This document shows positions 35,300 to 46,973 of a stretch of DNA of 64,000 nucleotides, one piece after another. Each line of letters begins with the position of its first letter. The stretch's first letter is position 1. A program made the translations under genes and the position numbers. This stretch comes from Pseudisothecium myosuroides (lineage: Eukaryota > Streptophyta > Bryopsida > Hypnales > Lembophyllaceae): contig OX637295.1 in assembly GCA_951799445.1 (NCBI GenBank), forward strand, positions 8,432,001-8,496,000. Direction: 5' to 3'. The notes under the pieces are model-generated. The model did not search any database. It had not been told where the DNA came from and saw only the letters and a program-made list of their open reading frames with translations.

Positions 35300-37477
35300 T
35301 TTGTAATCTAATTTTCTAAGACGGAACCTTGTAAGTAAATTTATTGTTTAATCTTTCACAATGTTTAGTCTTTGGCTTTGTTAGTTTGAAAGGTTTAATT
35401 GAAGGTACCACTTATTACAATGTAGATGGAAGAAACTTCAAAAAATTGCAATTAAAGCCTTTGACCATACACAACTTTCAATGAGTGAACTTTGGAAATA
35501 ATACAATTTTATCATCATAGTTTTGTTACATAGAATGATGATATGAAGCCTCCATACTCCAAAACACCTAAGCTTTATTTGTGTAGAAAGAAAACTCACA
35601 ACAAAGCAATGCTAAACAAAAGACCATAGAGCGCATGTAACAACACTATTTGCCTTATTCAACATTCGACAAAGGTTTAGGGACCCTCTTAATTTAATGA
35701 TTCAATGGAATGTATTGCTTGTTCAAAGAGGACACTTGTGGGGACTTTTACTTATATTAAAGTTTATTACATTATTAACACATTCTTTTGAGCAAAATTT
35801 GTAGCCTTACACTATTGAAAATCAATACATGTTAGTCTTATAATATATTCATGGTCAATAAAATTTGTGAAGTGTTTTTTCTACTTCAACACTTTTATAA
35901 AAGTCGTTTTACAATTCAAATAAAAATATACCCAAATTTTATGTGCTTTAATATATTTCATACCTTAAGTATTCAATGCAATTGTCTCTTCTCCATGTTA
36001 TCTTTCTTATACAAAACAAAAACAAAAAACATAACTTCATTTTATCTTCAATCACTAAACAAAATCACCATCAAAATAATCCTATTCAGTTGTGCATTTA
36101 GGCATATAATTATATGTGAGAAAAAAAAACACCTCAAAATATACAAAGCCAAGAAGTGTACTAATAGGTTTTGAACCTACTTTCTAAAGCAATTTTAGCA
36201 AAAAGAAGACGCCAAGGTTCTATGGCATTTAGTCCTCACTACTCCCACATGTTGACACCACTTGCAAACTTATTAGTTTTAAGACTAGCTTATTTTTACA
36301 GATGTCAAAATTACAACACTTTAGTAAGTGTATCTTGGATTGAGGAAAAATTCACTTGTACTTGGGAATCATGATACTGGAAGAACAATGATTTTTGAAT
36401 TTTTTTAATGTCAATTTGTTGAGTACCAATTGTACATTAATATCAAATCATGAATAATATACACTTGACCATGCAAGTGGAACCATGATGTGTCTTTGCT
36501 ATGCATGACATATACACACTATATTTTATTTTTTATTTTTTTCATCATTGGCGATGCCTTTGTTGAGCAAATTTTGTAATTCAATATAGGTAAATCCTCT
36601 CAAATGTACATGTCATCAACTAAATTAAAATGATAATAATAATAGAATTTTTCTTTTGAAAAAAATGCAATAAAATAGTTAAGTACTTGTCAATGTATAA
36701 ATAGCATAATATTGAGTAAAAATTTTCATTCTTTATTGTACTATATATAGTCAATTTTAGCCCATTATTTTATTACTAATTTAATAATTTATTTTGATAA
36801 ATTTTTTATATTTGAACATTTCAAAGTAATTAACCTTAGGACGCTTTTTTTATATTAACATTCATTCAAACAACAAATATTATAGGAATCATACATTATA
36901 GCACATTAAATTAAATGCAAAATGCTTGGTTCTTTCAAATTAAATATAGGGCTGAATCCTTTTTATATATATTTACATATTAATTGTATAAATTGTTTAA
37001 TATTTTGAAGTTTTAATTTAATTTTAAAAATTAAACTTAAAAAAATGAGCTTATAAAAAATGACATCAATCTTTATAAATTTTTAAATTAAATTTTCTAA
37101 AATAAAGTGTCAATCTTGTAAAAGCAAAAGAATATAAAAGTGAAAGAAAAAGTGAAAGAAAAAAATTATATAAAAATGACTATAAGAGACATACATTGAT
37201 GATATATATTCACATGAAATATAAATATATTCATGGAATTTTTTGAAGACCAATGTCAATCTTATTAAGAAAAAAGTAAACATAAAGTAAAGATTTACAT
37301 CAATACAATAAAGTAATAAACATATATTATAGCGCTATATAAATACATTCCATTCCAAATTCAATTAAAAACAAGTTACATTTGTTTTTTATTTGGTTAT
37401 TATATTTTAAATCTAATTGAAGGTGTACAAAATTTTATTGATAGATTAAACCAAAATAAAATTATAAAAATTATAAA
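35300..37477. other. AT-rich intergenic sequence
   Basis: Only short chance reading frames; nothing recognised. The last 400 bp are particularly AT-rich and form the upstream region of the zinc-finger gene at 37478. Confidence 0.55.
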
Positions 37478-37855
37478 ATGGAGTTGTTTTGTAAGTGTGG
37501 ATTTTACGCTAACAAAGATTCAGAGGGCATGTGTTCTTTATGTTACAAAAAGCACATTAAAGATGCCATTTATAATGATTTGCTCAATCTAGGAGATTCA
37601 AAAATAAAATGTAATGATGAACATGAAGAACCAAAGTTGAAGCTTATAGAAAAAAAGTCAAGATGCCAAGTTTGTAGGAGGAAAATTGGACTTACACCAA
37701 TTATTTGCCATTGCGGACACATGTTTTGCGAGTGCCATTGATATCCCCATGAACAAAAATGCTTGTTCGATTATAAGGCAGAAGGGCGCAAAATTATTGA
37801 TAAAGAAAATCCAAAAATTAAAAACAATCAATTCAAAGGGAATTCTTGTCCGTAG
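37478..37855 (+). pseudogene. A20/AN1 zinc-finger stress-associated protein (SAP) with one in-frame TGA
   Basis: SAPs are small, usually intronless plant proteins with A20 (ubiquitin-binding) and AN1 fingers acting in stress responses. A 125-codon frame contains A20 at residues 5-22 (CKCGFY...CSLCY, with one residue instead of two or more between the first two Cys) and AN1 from residue 63 (CQVC...GLTPIICHCGHMFCECH). Codon 88 is TGA (37739-37741) at the invariant Arg of the AN1 motif C-x2-H-R-Y. The same frame continues with the remainder of AN1 (YPHEQKCLFDYKAEGRK) to TAG at 37853. Everything except the stop is intact, so the loss looks recent, or the truncated 87-residue protein keeps A20 only. 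Confidence 0.85.
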
Positions 37856-38210
37856 TTTACATCATTGATCTTAGTTTTTAAAAGTTGAGATTCCATACAA
37901 TTTGTATATATATTTGTTATGTATAACACATATTGTATACTTGTACATGTAGAGTGTTAATTATATTTTAGAATATGAAAATGTTTAAACTATGTACATA
38001 AATCTAATATATAGAAGCAATTTCTTATTAATACTTTGCGGCTTATTTTTTTGAATGCACTATCAAAACAGTGATCCAATCATAATTGTACAGGACATGA
38101 GAACCTCTTTGAATATGCACAAAATGAGCAATTAGAGAGTACGCAGTTAGAGAGTGTGCAAGTTGAGAGGGAGGATATATGAATTGTATGAATATAAAAT
38201 ACATAATTAA

Positions 38211-39774
38211 CCCCTGAGCGCCCCAGTGCCCCAAATTTGGCCTCTCCCAATTTTTTGAGAACCAAATGAGGACCAAGTCATGGTTGTACTGATGAGGAAT
38301 TAAGTACATTGTTGAGAGGGGGTGTTGGAGTGATGTAGGGGAGTGGGCGATGCGGGTTTGGGGGTCGTACGTGCGTGTAGGGGCCATAATTTTGGCCAGT
38401 TGTACAATGTTTTTGCAATTTTTGGAAAACTCTGTTTGGACCAGCCACCGGGAGCACCGACTGGGGCCGGTTCCTGGCTGTGGGGCAATTTGGCGCGCCA
38501 CAACGAGTTCGTTTGCAAGACACAGGACGCACTGGACAAAATTGCAAAGGAAGGTGCCTGTGCGAAGAGTTTTTGGTTTGAGATTCTTCCTTCGGGCTAC
38601 AAGATTGCAGATAGTTGTTTCTTAACTCTTCAGGAATTGCGCTCCAGACATTTCCAATTTGTGGGCAATTTATTGAAGTTGTGAATTGGGGTCCGAAGTC
38701 TTGGGTTCGTAAGGTTGCGGCCATTGTGTTTCGAGTACAAAGGAATTGGTGATTCGAGGCCGGAGTGTCTAATTGTTGCTGAATGAAGTGCGTGAGTATT
38801 TGTCAGAATAGGGTCGGGAATTGCACAGCATCAGGTGTTCAATTCTTGTAACAATGTGTTCAGAAGTGTGTACTGGAAGCCTGATGCAAAGTGAGCGCAG
38901 AGAGATAAACTTTCTGAGCCTCACTTTGTTTTTGTAGATCCAGTTCTTGTGTGTTTCAGGGAAGAGTGAGGGAGTGAGGTCATGAGGTTTGGTGGATTCT
39001 TGAAAGCATTCTTCAGATTCGATAGTTTGAGTATTTTGTATTTTATGTCTTCAGAGGTCCTGATTTTGGAGGTGTGAGGGCATGTTGTGGATGTTAGTTT
39101 GGACACGGAATGTGTTTGTTTGTGTTGAATATTTGATTCTTTTGGTTTTGAGATTCTGAGGTCGTGTTGCGTGTGGTTTAGATTTGGCGTCGGGCTATGG
39201 TGTTGTGTATGTGATCGCATGTTGGAAAGAATGAAAGATATTGTTGAAGAGTGGATTCCAAGAGTGAGAGAATTTGGCACGTGTAGAAACGCGGGAGCTC
39301 TTCAGTGGCAACACGCACTGAGGTGTACCACTGGGAGCGTGTCCGACGTGTGAGTATCGTTTGTACACTGCTCCCAGTTGCTAGTGCTTGTCTCGCAAAT
39401 TCATGGTTTAGTATATGATGACCGGGGCGTTAAAAAATTTTGTAATTTGGTGGGGCATCACTGTGTATGTGACCCTACCTGCTACCTAAATTTGAGAGCA
39501 AGAGTCCACTTGCTTGAATTCAGGCAAATTTTCAAAGTGTCGGATCTACCTCCAAACTGTTGGTTTTTTCAAAGTCAACTCAAGTTTGACCATTATAATA
39601 TATAAAACCGCACAGTGAAATCTTTCCCAACATTCACACAAGCTGCCTTCACTAACCCTTTCGGACTTTCAGCGGCCAACTCGTCTGGATCTTTTTCCAT
39701 TGTAAGGGGCAACTTGAGTGGGCACAGGTACATTTTGGGTTCATTTCGGGATTCTTGGGCTGGGCGCTCAGGGG
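38211..39774. mobile_element. piggyBac-type element, 1.56 kb, with GC-rich interior
   Basis: TTAA (38207-38210) followed by CCCCTGAGCGCCC and, inverted, GGGCGCTCAGGGG followed by TTAA (39775-39778) give a 13-bp perfect TIR with exact TTAA flanks, the piggyBac signature. The ends differ in sequence from the 3309-9124 family beyond the first CCCCT, so it is a second subfamily. The interior, especially 38330-38720 and 38900-39360, is much GC-richer than its surroundings but holds no recognisable transposase. Frames on both strands (for example plus 38343-38684) match no known family. Confidence 0.8.
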
Positions 39775-40469
39775 TTAACAACTAAAAAACAAAAAGGTGA
39801 ACTTGTAACCAAGCTAAAAACAAATGGATTGTCTATTGAGACTATTGCAGCCAATTTTAGGATCTTGAAGCCTAATCTTTACAAACTTATTTTCTACTAG
39901 TAAATGCACTAAAAAATCAAGGCTACTAAGGTGCACTCTAATTAAGCTTGGAAATATAAGAGCTTAAGTGCCCATGATTTGCACAAGATAATTGAATTAC
40001 AAGTTAGGAATGCCTTCCATATAGGTTTCTGCGGCAAACTCAGACAACCATTTTGCTCCAATATCCTAAGCCATAAATAGATGCATGTTTATTAAAACAT
40101 GTGGATGAAACTTCTTAGACATACATGTAAGAACAATTGTAGACTCTTGTGCCAATGCATTGTCAAGCCAATTTGTTTTTTTGAAGGCATTCTAGGTTGA
40201 AAAGGTGACATTCACATTCTGTCTAATCCATCTAATCCCACAATTTACACCCTATGTTCAAAATAGAAAAAAAAAATTGTTTAAATTTTTTACAAAATCT
40301 TATCTTTAGATTCACACATTTCTAAGACTAATACTTAGTGATTTCCTTGAGAATCTTTTGAATATACCAATGATAACTCCAATGAGCCAATTTCATTTCA
40401 TTCAATACTAGATGAATTTGGTTTTGAACAGAAAAATAATACTTCAAAATCAATCCATCTGATTATTCT

Positions 40470-41325
40470 ATATGAGACCATTGTCTCTTTAAAGATAAAA
40501 TGGATTTCTTGGGGAGGTTCCTATAGTTTTAGTATTCATTGTTATTTTTTGAAACTTTTCCTTAAGATTGAAAAATACATTAGCTTTTGGAAAATATAAT
40601 TTTTATTTCAAATTAGTGCACAAGGAGGAAAATTTATGCCATTTGAAGCACAATTTTCACTTCACTAGGCAACAAATGAAGTCCAAAAAAACTTGAAATA
40701 AATTTGTTTCAAATTTGTTTTTTATGGATCATTGTTTTGTCTAAATGGAAAGCTTTGATTCATTCCATTTAGATTAGTAATGTGAAAGTTATAGAGCATT
40801 ATGAACACATTTTCTAAGCTTTCAAAGCATATTCTTGAAAAAACATTGTATTGAATTTGTTGTTGAACTCAATTTTCACAATTTTTCAAAAAAGAAGTTC
40901 CACAAGGTTTAGTTTGTTTGCTAAAACAATCTCACCATTAGGATCAGTGTGTTTCAATTCCATCTTAGAAATATTAACAGTTTAGTGTTTCTTTCTATTA
41001 TCAACTCAATTTTTCATAATAAAATAACTTAAATTCAAACTCTGTAGTATAAAAAAATCAAGTTTAGAAGGTTCAAAGTTAAATAATCTAATCTCACAAG
41101 GTGCAAAAAATCATGTTTTCTTCAATTTAAATGTAGATATCTTGCAATCTACATGGTCAAAGTTTTTTGAATTTCTTCTATACATTTTTATACTACTTTA
41201 GTGCAAGTTCTTATTGTTAGATTTGCAAAAGAAACTGATTTTCAATTTTTTTTTAACTTTGCAATAGAAATATTAGTTTTGAGTATTTTTTTAAGGAGAA
41301 AAGATTGCGGTCCTTTAGAAATTAA
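40470..41325 (+). mobile_element. piggyBac-type non-autonomous element, decayed
   Basis: The left end (GACCATTGTCTCTTTAAAG...AAAATGGATTTCTTGGG, GAAAAATACATTAGC) and the right tail (CTTGCAATCTACATGGTCAA, GGTCCTTTAG) correspond to the termini of the intact element at 43232-45377. Both terminal TTAA sites are degenerate. Confidence 0.5.
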
Positions 41326-41461
41326 GAAAAAATAATAATCTATAACTACTTATTTTAAGTCAAAGATTATTATTTTAAATCTAGTTAATTCTTTTGAAAA
41401 AATACAATGTTGAATATTTGTTTGTGAAGAATGTTCTTTTTCATAACATGGATGTGTGTAT

Positions 41462-42200
41462 GGGTGATTGCATAAAAGACCAGTACTAAAACATTGTCAT
41501 AGAAGGAGTGTCAAAGCTTCCTTTTGCTATAACTTTTGTAGCATGACTTGTATGAACTTGAAATTTTTGTTGGAGATGCCTCTCTTGAGTTTAATCATAT
41601 GTCATATTTTTCAGAAATTTTCAAAAATCATTTTTTATTTAAAAATCATTTAAACTAGTGTGTCATGTTTTGAGTTTTAAGGATTTTTAGTAATATGGAG
41701 TCCCAAAATTTAATAATTTGGAGCTGAAATTTCTATGGACTATTTCCATAGTAGGAAGTCATGTTCCTACCAAGGGACATTAAAAAATATTATATTTTAT
41801 GTCTTCTACATCCATGCAAAGAAGGCTTCCTTGCGCTCGCAATTTTGAATGTTGAAGATGGTTTCAAGATACTTTTTTTGGTGAAATATCTTCAACATAA
41901 AGTCTTTTTATATGGAAAATTTTTAGTTTCTTTGAAATTTTTTTTCCTATTTTGTACAAATTAAAATGTCAAACTATGTATTTTCTTTAAAATTTCAACT
42001 CACACTTTTTGTGAATAACTTTTTACTTAGATTTTTTTAGGTCTGAAATTTTAGTGATATGCTATTTCTAGTATTATACTAATTATCCTTATTTTAATTT
42101 GTTTTAAAAAGTTCATATGCAAAAAGCTCATAGTACTGGGAATACAAGCCGAAAACAGCCAAAGTGGAACAAAAACAGCCAGTCATTCATGCAATCACCC
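41462..42200. mobile_element. 740-bp non-autonomous TIR element
   Basis: The left end GGGTGATTGCATAAAAGAC and the right end, reverse complemented GGGTGATTGCATGAATGAC, form a TIR of about 20 bp that may extend outward through TAT. A truncated copy lies at 33200-33916. The terminal motif resembles the ends of the element at 2158-3077 (GGTGATTGCA), suggesting one superfamily. No transposase; the target duplication is not clear. Confidence 0.65.
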
Positions 42201-43227
42201 ATATATAAATTTCAACATGGAAGTGCATTTGTTGCTATAGTTCTATGTTTATTTAAAATGGATGTGCACTTTTCAATTATGCATTTTGCAATAGGTTCTA
42301 AGTATTATTAATTACATTGAAATTGGGATTTTGCATGTATTAGGGCTAAAATTCTTGTTGATTGGTAAATGACTTTTTCATGTTCATGACCCCCAAATTT
42401 TTAAAGAATTTTTTATAATAAATCAAATATGGACATAAGACTAAACATTTTAAACTTTTCTACAATATACTACAAGGATTTGTACAATTTCATCTTAATC
42501 TTTTGTTGAATTTCAAAGTTAAAGAATGCAATTTATAATATAATTGAGGGTATAGGCTTATACACACTTCTAGGACTAACTCATGTATTTATTATAAGAC
42601 TAGAAGGTCAATCCTAATAGAAAAACATCAAATTTAAGATCTTGAAAAATTGGGCATAAAAATTCCATATATATATATACACTAAATTTACAACAAAATA
42701 TTGCTATATTTTGAAATGTATATATATTGTTATACAATAGCATATTACCCCATATGATATTTGAAAATCTTCCAAAATTTGGAATGCATCGATTATTGTA
42801 CCATTTGATACAATGTGAGATTTATAAATCTCAATCAATATTATATACATAATTCTAAATTCCATGATTGAAGTGACCACTTTTGACACCTTTGGGATCT
42901 AGAATTATTTATAATGTTGTATGGAGTTCAATCTTTCCATTTTGATTTAATTCAAATAGTACGTTCAATAGTAATAACACTACCTGAAACTATTTTGGAA
43001 ATTATGAAAATTTATAAGGCTCACCAATGTATCTCGCAATATATTATATATAGAGTATTAGATTCAAACTATTTGAAATAATGTGATTGTTGTTGAACTT
43101 TCATCCAAATTTGGACAATAAGTACACCACAATTTGATGAATTCAAGATTTTCAACCTGAGTATTTGATGGTGTGTAGGGACGGTAAATGTTTAGTTCTT
43201 TAATGTGAGTACAAAACAAATAGACTC
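42201..43227. other. AT-rich intergenic sequence
   Basis: No gene, domain or clear repeat recognised beyond a short TATATATATA run at about 42668. Confidence 0.55.
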
Positions 43228-43539
43228 TTAACTCCTAGAAGACCATTGTCCCTTTGGGTGACAAAATGGATTTTGGGTAGGTTCCTATGACCTTAATTTT
43301 TGGTGAATTTTTTTGAAACTTTCTCATAAGATAGAAAAATTGATTTGCTTTGTGGGATTATACTTTTTATTCAATTGGTGCCCAGGAGCAAAAGTTATAC
43401 CACAAAATGCCTAAAGCTAAACTTGGTGGGCTAAACAAAATAATCACAAAAAATCAAAATAAAGTTTTTTATTATTTATTATTTTTAAATATTATATTTT
43501 TGTTTACATGTAAAGCTTGGATTCATTCTATTTGGACTA

Positions 43540-43834
43540 CACTAAATAGGGTATTTAGTGTAATTACCACCCTACTTGACCCTACACTAAATGTCAATTT
43601 TAGGACAATTAGTGTAGTGCTAAACTTCAATGCGCCGCCTTCGCCTTCTCTTCCCTTCTACCTTCCTTTAATAAGTTCTAACACTAAATGTAAACATTTT
43701 CAGATTTCAGATTTACCATAGAATATATTTAATGTTAGAAATTACATTTAATGTTACTTACTTTAGTAGGCTTAATGATATTTAGTGTCATGGTTCGCAA
43801 ATAGTGTTGCCAACACTAAATACCCTTTTTAGTG
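43540..43834. mobile_element. 295-bp TIR element, TA target (Tc1/mariner-type MITE)
   Basis: The left CACTAAATAGGGTATTTAGTG and the right end, reverse complemented CACTAAAAAGGGTATTTAGTG, are flanked by TA on both sides. The related family copy at 12.1 kb reads GGACTAGTGATGAGG straight through the corresponding position, an empty site that fixes the TA duplication. Internal short copies of ACACTAAATG occur. A GC-richer patch (about 43630-43670) lies inside. Confidence 0.75.
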
Positions 43835-44438
43835 TAGTAATGAGAAAATTAAGGACAATCTTGTTTTTTGGGCAATCTAAGCATCTTCTTGAAAAAATAA
43901 GTTGACTCATTTCTGAATGCAATTTTCACAATTTTTCAAGAAAAATTGTTTGACAAGGTTAAGTTTGCTTACTAAAACAATCTCACCATTCGGATTATTG
44001 TGTTTCAATCCCATCTTAGAGCTATTAACAATTTAGTTTTTTCTTTCAATCGTGAATCTACTTCTATTTAACAATTCATTAACTCCTAAATGTCCGAGGC
44101 ACCAAATTTTGGTGTCAACAATACTTTGAAGTTAAATAAAACCTAACTAAATTTCTATTTCTAATATATTATATTTTATAATTTTTTTTGAAGTCTAAGT
44201 TTAGCATCAAAAATCCAATTTTGAAAATGATTGATTATGATTTTTCTATTCAAGATTTTGTGCAAGGGTACCCATTTCATTTTTGACTTTCTGTAGTGTT
44301 GAGGGTTCTCGGAAACGAGCCTCAAATATACAAGATCTTGAAGGAAAAATCACATTAGAAATTCATTTAAAAAAATTGTAGAATAGATTTTGAGAAGCCA
44401 TAAATTGATTGGAGTTATGCATGTTAGGCCTTTCATTA

Positions 44439-44715
44439 GAGGAGATTTGAGCCTCTGAAAGACTATTTCAGGGCTGTTCCCGTTGTTGGGAACCAGCCCC
44501 CTGCTGTCAGAATAAAATTTAAAAAATTTATAAAATTTATAAAAAATTTAAAAAATTTAATTAATTAATTTTTTTTGAAAATAATATTTAAAAATAATTA
44601 ATTATTAATATCCAACATGGCAGTCTCTTGATTATGTCAGACTGATGATTTGGCGACGTTCCTAGAGTTCCCACAATCCGGGAACTCGCAGTCTTTCAAA
44701 GGCCCAAAAATCCTC
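44439..44715. mobile_element. 277-bp TIR element, TA target
   Basis: The left GAGGAGATTTGAGCCTCTGA and the right arm (reverse complement GAGGATTTTTGGGCCTTTGA) are inverted relatives over about 55 bp, up to GGGAAC on each side, with TA just outside. The centre is an A/T-only stretch (about 44515-44610). No coding sequence. Confidence 0.6.
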
Positions 44716-45381
44716 TAATGTAACCTCATATTTTTTTGGTGACCAACTTTTTAGATTTGATATGTGAAAAGAGGATTGAAATGCTTCAAATATTTTTTGC
44801 AGTTTTAACACCTTCATGATCAAATATTATAATTTTTCAATCCATAAGTAATATTGTTGTGTTTTCTTTTCCTATGTTATCTCTAACATATCTAATTTGA
44901 ATTTGTATGGGAGTCTCAAAAAAATTCTAAAAATTGATACAACTTATTAAAATGTTGTCTTTTTGTTCAATTTAGAGCAAATTCCTAGAAGCTCAAAAAA
45001 GGCTTTGGGTATGTCAGGGTTAAAGAATTGTTTGGGTATGTCAGGGTCAAGTGTCTTTTTTATTAATTTTTTTTCCTAAACTTTCAACTCAATTCTTCAA
45101 TACAATTTAAAAAAAAATTCAATGTCTATACTACAAATTTTTTCCTAAATTGGCGTTCAATAGAATTTTTTTTTCTAGCTTTGAATGCTAAAATCTTCCA
45201 ATTTGTATGGTCAAACTTCATAAAAATTTTACCACATGATATGAGACAAGTGAAGTACAAGATCTCATGGTTAGATTCTAACAAAAAAATGTTTTCTTTG
45301 CTTTCTTAGGTGAAAGAAGTAGAAATGGTAGTTTTCAAGTGGATTTCAACATAAAGATGGCCTTGGTCCTTAAGGGTTTAA

Positions 45382-46973
45382 ATTATGCAAATCTAAAATG
45401 AGGTTGGATGGAGTTGTTTTCTTTGAAATTACCCTACGTGAAGGTTAGATTTAGACATCATATATTAAGTATTTTTTTGAAATGTCTGAATGTTTGGAAT
45501 ATTACAAGTGAAATGTCAAAATGTTGCAAATTTTTTTCATCTATATTGCCTTAATTTTTGAATACTTCTAAAAACCTACATCACACTTTAAGCCCCAAAA
45601 GACAGGTGTCCTGAAACAAGAAAACCTGGAAGTTGCCAAACACAAAAAAATTGGACTCCCAAATGCCAAAACTCTAACACTAAACTTTTCAGTGTAAAAT
45701 TCTTTGTAAAAATTGAGTTTTTAGGTCTTCCATGTTTAAAAATGTTGTGACTGCATTGGGTAGGAAGATGACCATATTGGATTCAGATTTTGCTGGTCAT
45801 GAGGTAACCTACAGACCCCTATGGGCTAATCACTTCAAAAATCCATAGCAAATTCATACTTTGTCAAAAAAACATAAATTCAATTGCTCTCACTATTTCT
45901 CACACTTGTACTATTGTAGGAAAAAAACTGAAAAATTTCAGCAACCATATGAGGTCAAACTCCTAATTCTGACCGTCATGGGCCGGTTTACCTTAGTTTC
46001 AGTGTCCCATTGCCAACCCAGCAAAACCACCTACGTTTGACCAATGAGGACAAGATCGGAAAAACTGGATAATGACGACCGTTCCCATCGCTGTTCGCGC
46101 AGTGGGACCGTAAGTGACCCCGTAGGGAACGCGCTCCTTTGGTGGAGAAGACGAGGACAGTGAAACCGCAACAACCGAGTTTGAGAAAATCATCCACCTG
46201 CAACTTGGAGCGTCGACGCATCTTCGCGACCCGATTGCGTATCGAGCTTGAGTTTTCCGATCGTGTATTTCATCTGCAATCTCTTTGACGCATCGCGAGC
46301 ATTCGAACGATCCCTTTCGCGCTCGAATTGGCTGCGTATCGCATTCAGTATTGGCGTTTATGTCAAACCCTAATTTCGTCCTGAAGGTGATGCATCGCGA
46401 GCGTTTCGTTTCGTTTTCGTTTCGTTTCGTTTCACTACTGCAATGAGTCTTTTCTTTTTGGTTACAATTCGTATTATTGTGCAGTTTATCTATCGCTTAG
46501 GATGTAATGTGCGAATTTTTTTATTGTGTCGGATGTGATGAGTTTCTTTGTAGGGTTTGATGGCAAGTGTCGTGGATTGACGATACTCCGTGGAACTGCG
46601 GATTGAAGAGATTCCGTGCATATTTTAAAATTGTTTTTCGCAATTCTATTGAGCTCATTTTGTAATTTCTGGATACGTTAAGTTCCGTTATTAAGGTTGA
46701 TCTCGAATTTTGGCATAAGCCAATGCCGACGAGCGTTTGTTGCGATTGAAATTGAGTTTGTTCTCGTGTTTTATTCCTTGCGGATTGCTTCTGGAGTTTT
46801 TGAATTAGTCTCACTGAAATTTGCCGCACTTTGATTGAACAGGACCAACTTAAAATTATTCAATGTAAACGACAGGTGACCAGGTGGTTACAGCTTTCGC
46901 AGTTAATTACCGGTTGTTACGAGCACTGTGTATAATACACTTGGTCATCTGGTGGCAATCTTAGGGATACATC
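45382..46973 (+). promoter_or_regulatory. Upstream region and probable 5' leader of NOT3
   Basis: From about 45970 the sequence becomes CpG- and GC-richer (CATCGCTGTTCGCGCAGTG, CGATTGCGTATCGAGC), as expected for a promoter and 5' leader. Between 46405 and 46432 there is a TTTCGTTTCG repeat. GT and AG dinucleotides suitable for a leader intron are present but cannot be fixed without transcripts. No TATA box is evident. 45382-45960 is AT-rich intergenic sequence. Confidence 0.45.

Larger units (their letters stand above)
43232..45377 (+). mobile_element. piggyBac-type non-autonomous element, near complete, with nested elements
   Basis: TTAA (43228-43231) with CTCCTAGAAGACCATTG at the left and GGTCCTTAAGGGT with TTAA (45378-45381) at the right give partly matching TIRs (the GACC block aligns). 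The right about 200 bp (TTGAATGCTAAAATCTTCCA, AAATGGTAGTTTTCAAG) match the right tail of the transposase-bearing element. No coding capacity. Two younger elements sit inside at 43540-43834 and 44439-44715. It is the best full-length reference for the family copies at 11.8, 17.0, 28.2 and 40.5 kb. Confidence 0.65.

Noticed and set aside
38043..38724. Minus-strand frames of about 150 codons in the GC-rich insert
   Set aside because: Composition is Pro/Thr/Asn-rich as expected from the opposite strand of GC-rich DNA. One frame crosses the element end, and none shows a domain.
39720..39900. 60-codon frame with a helix-turn-helix-like stretch just past the 38.2-39.8 kb element
   Set aside because: Too short and without a second supporting block; it crosses the TTAA boundary, so it is probably chance.
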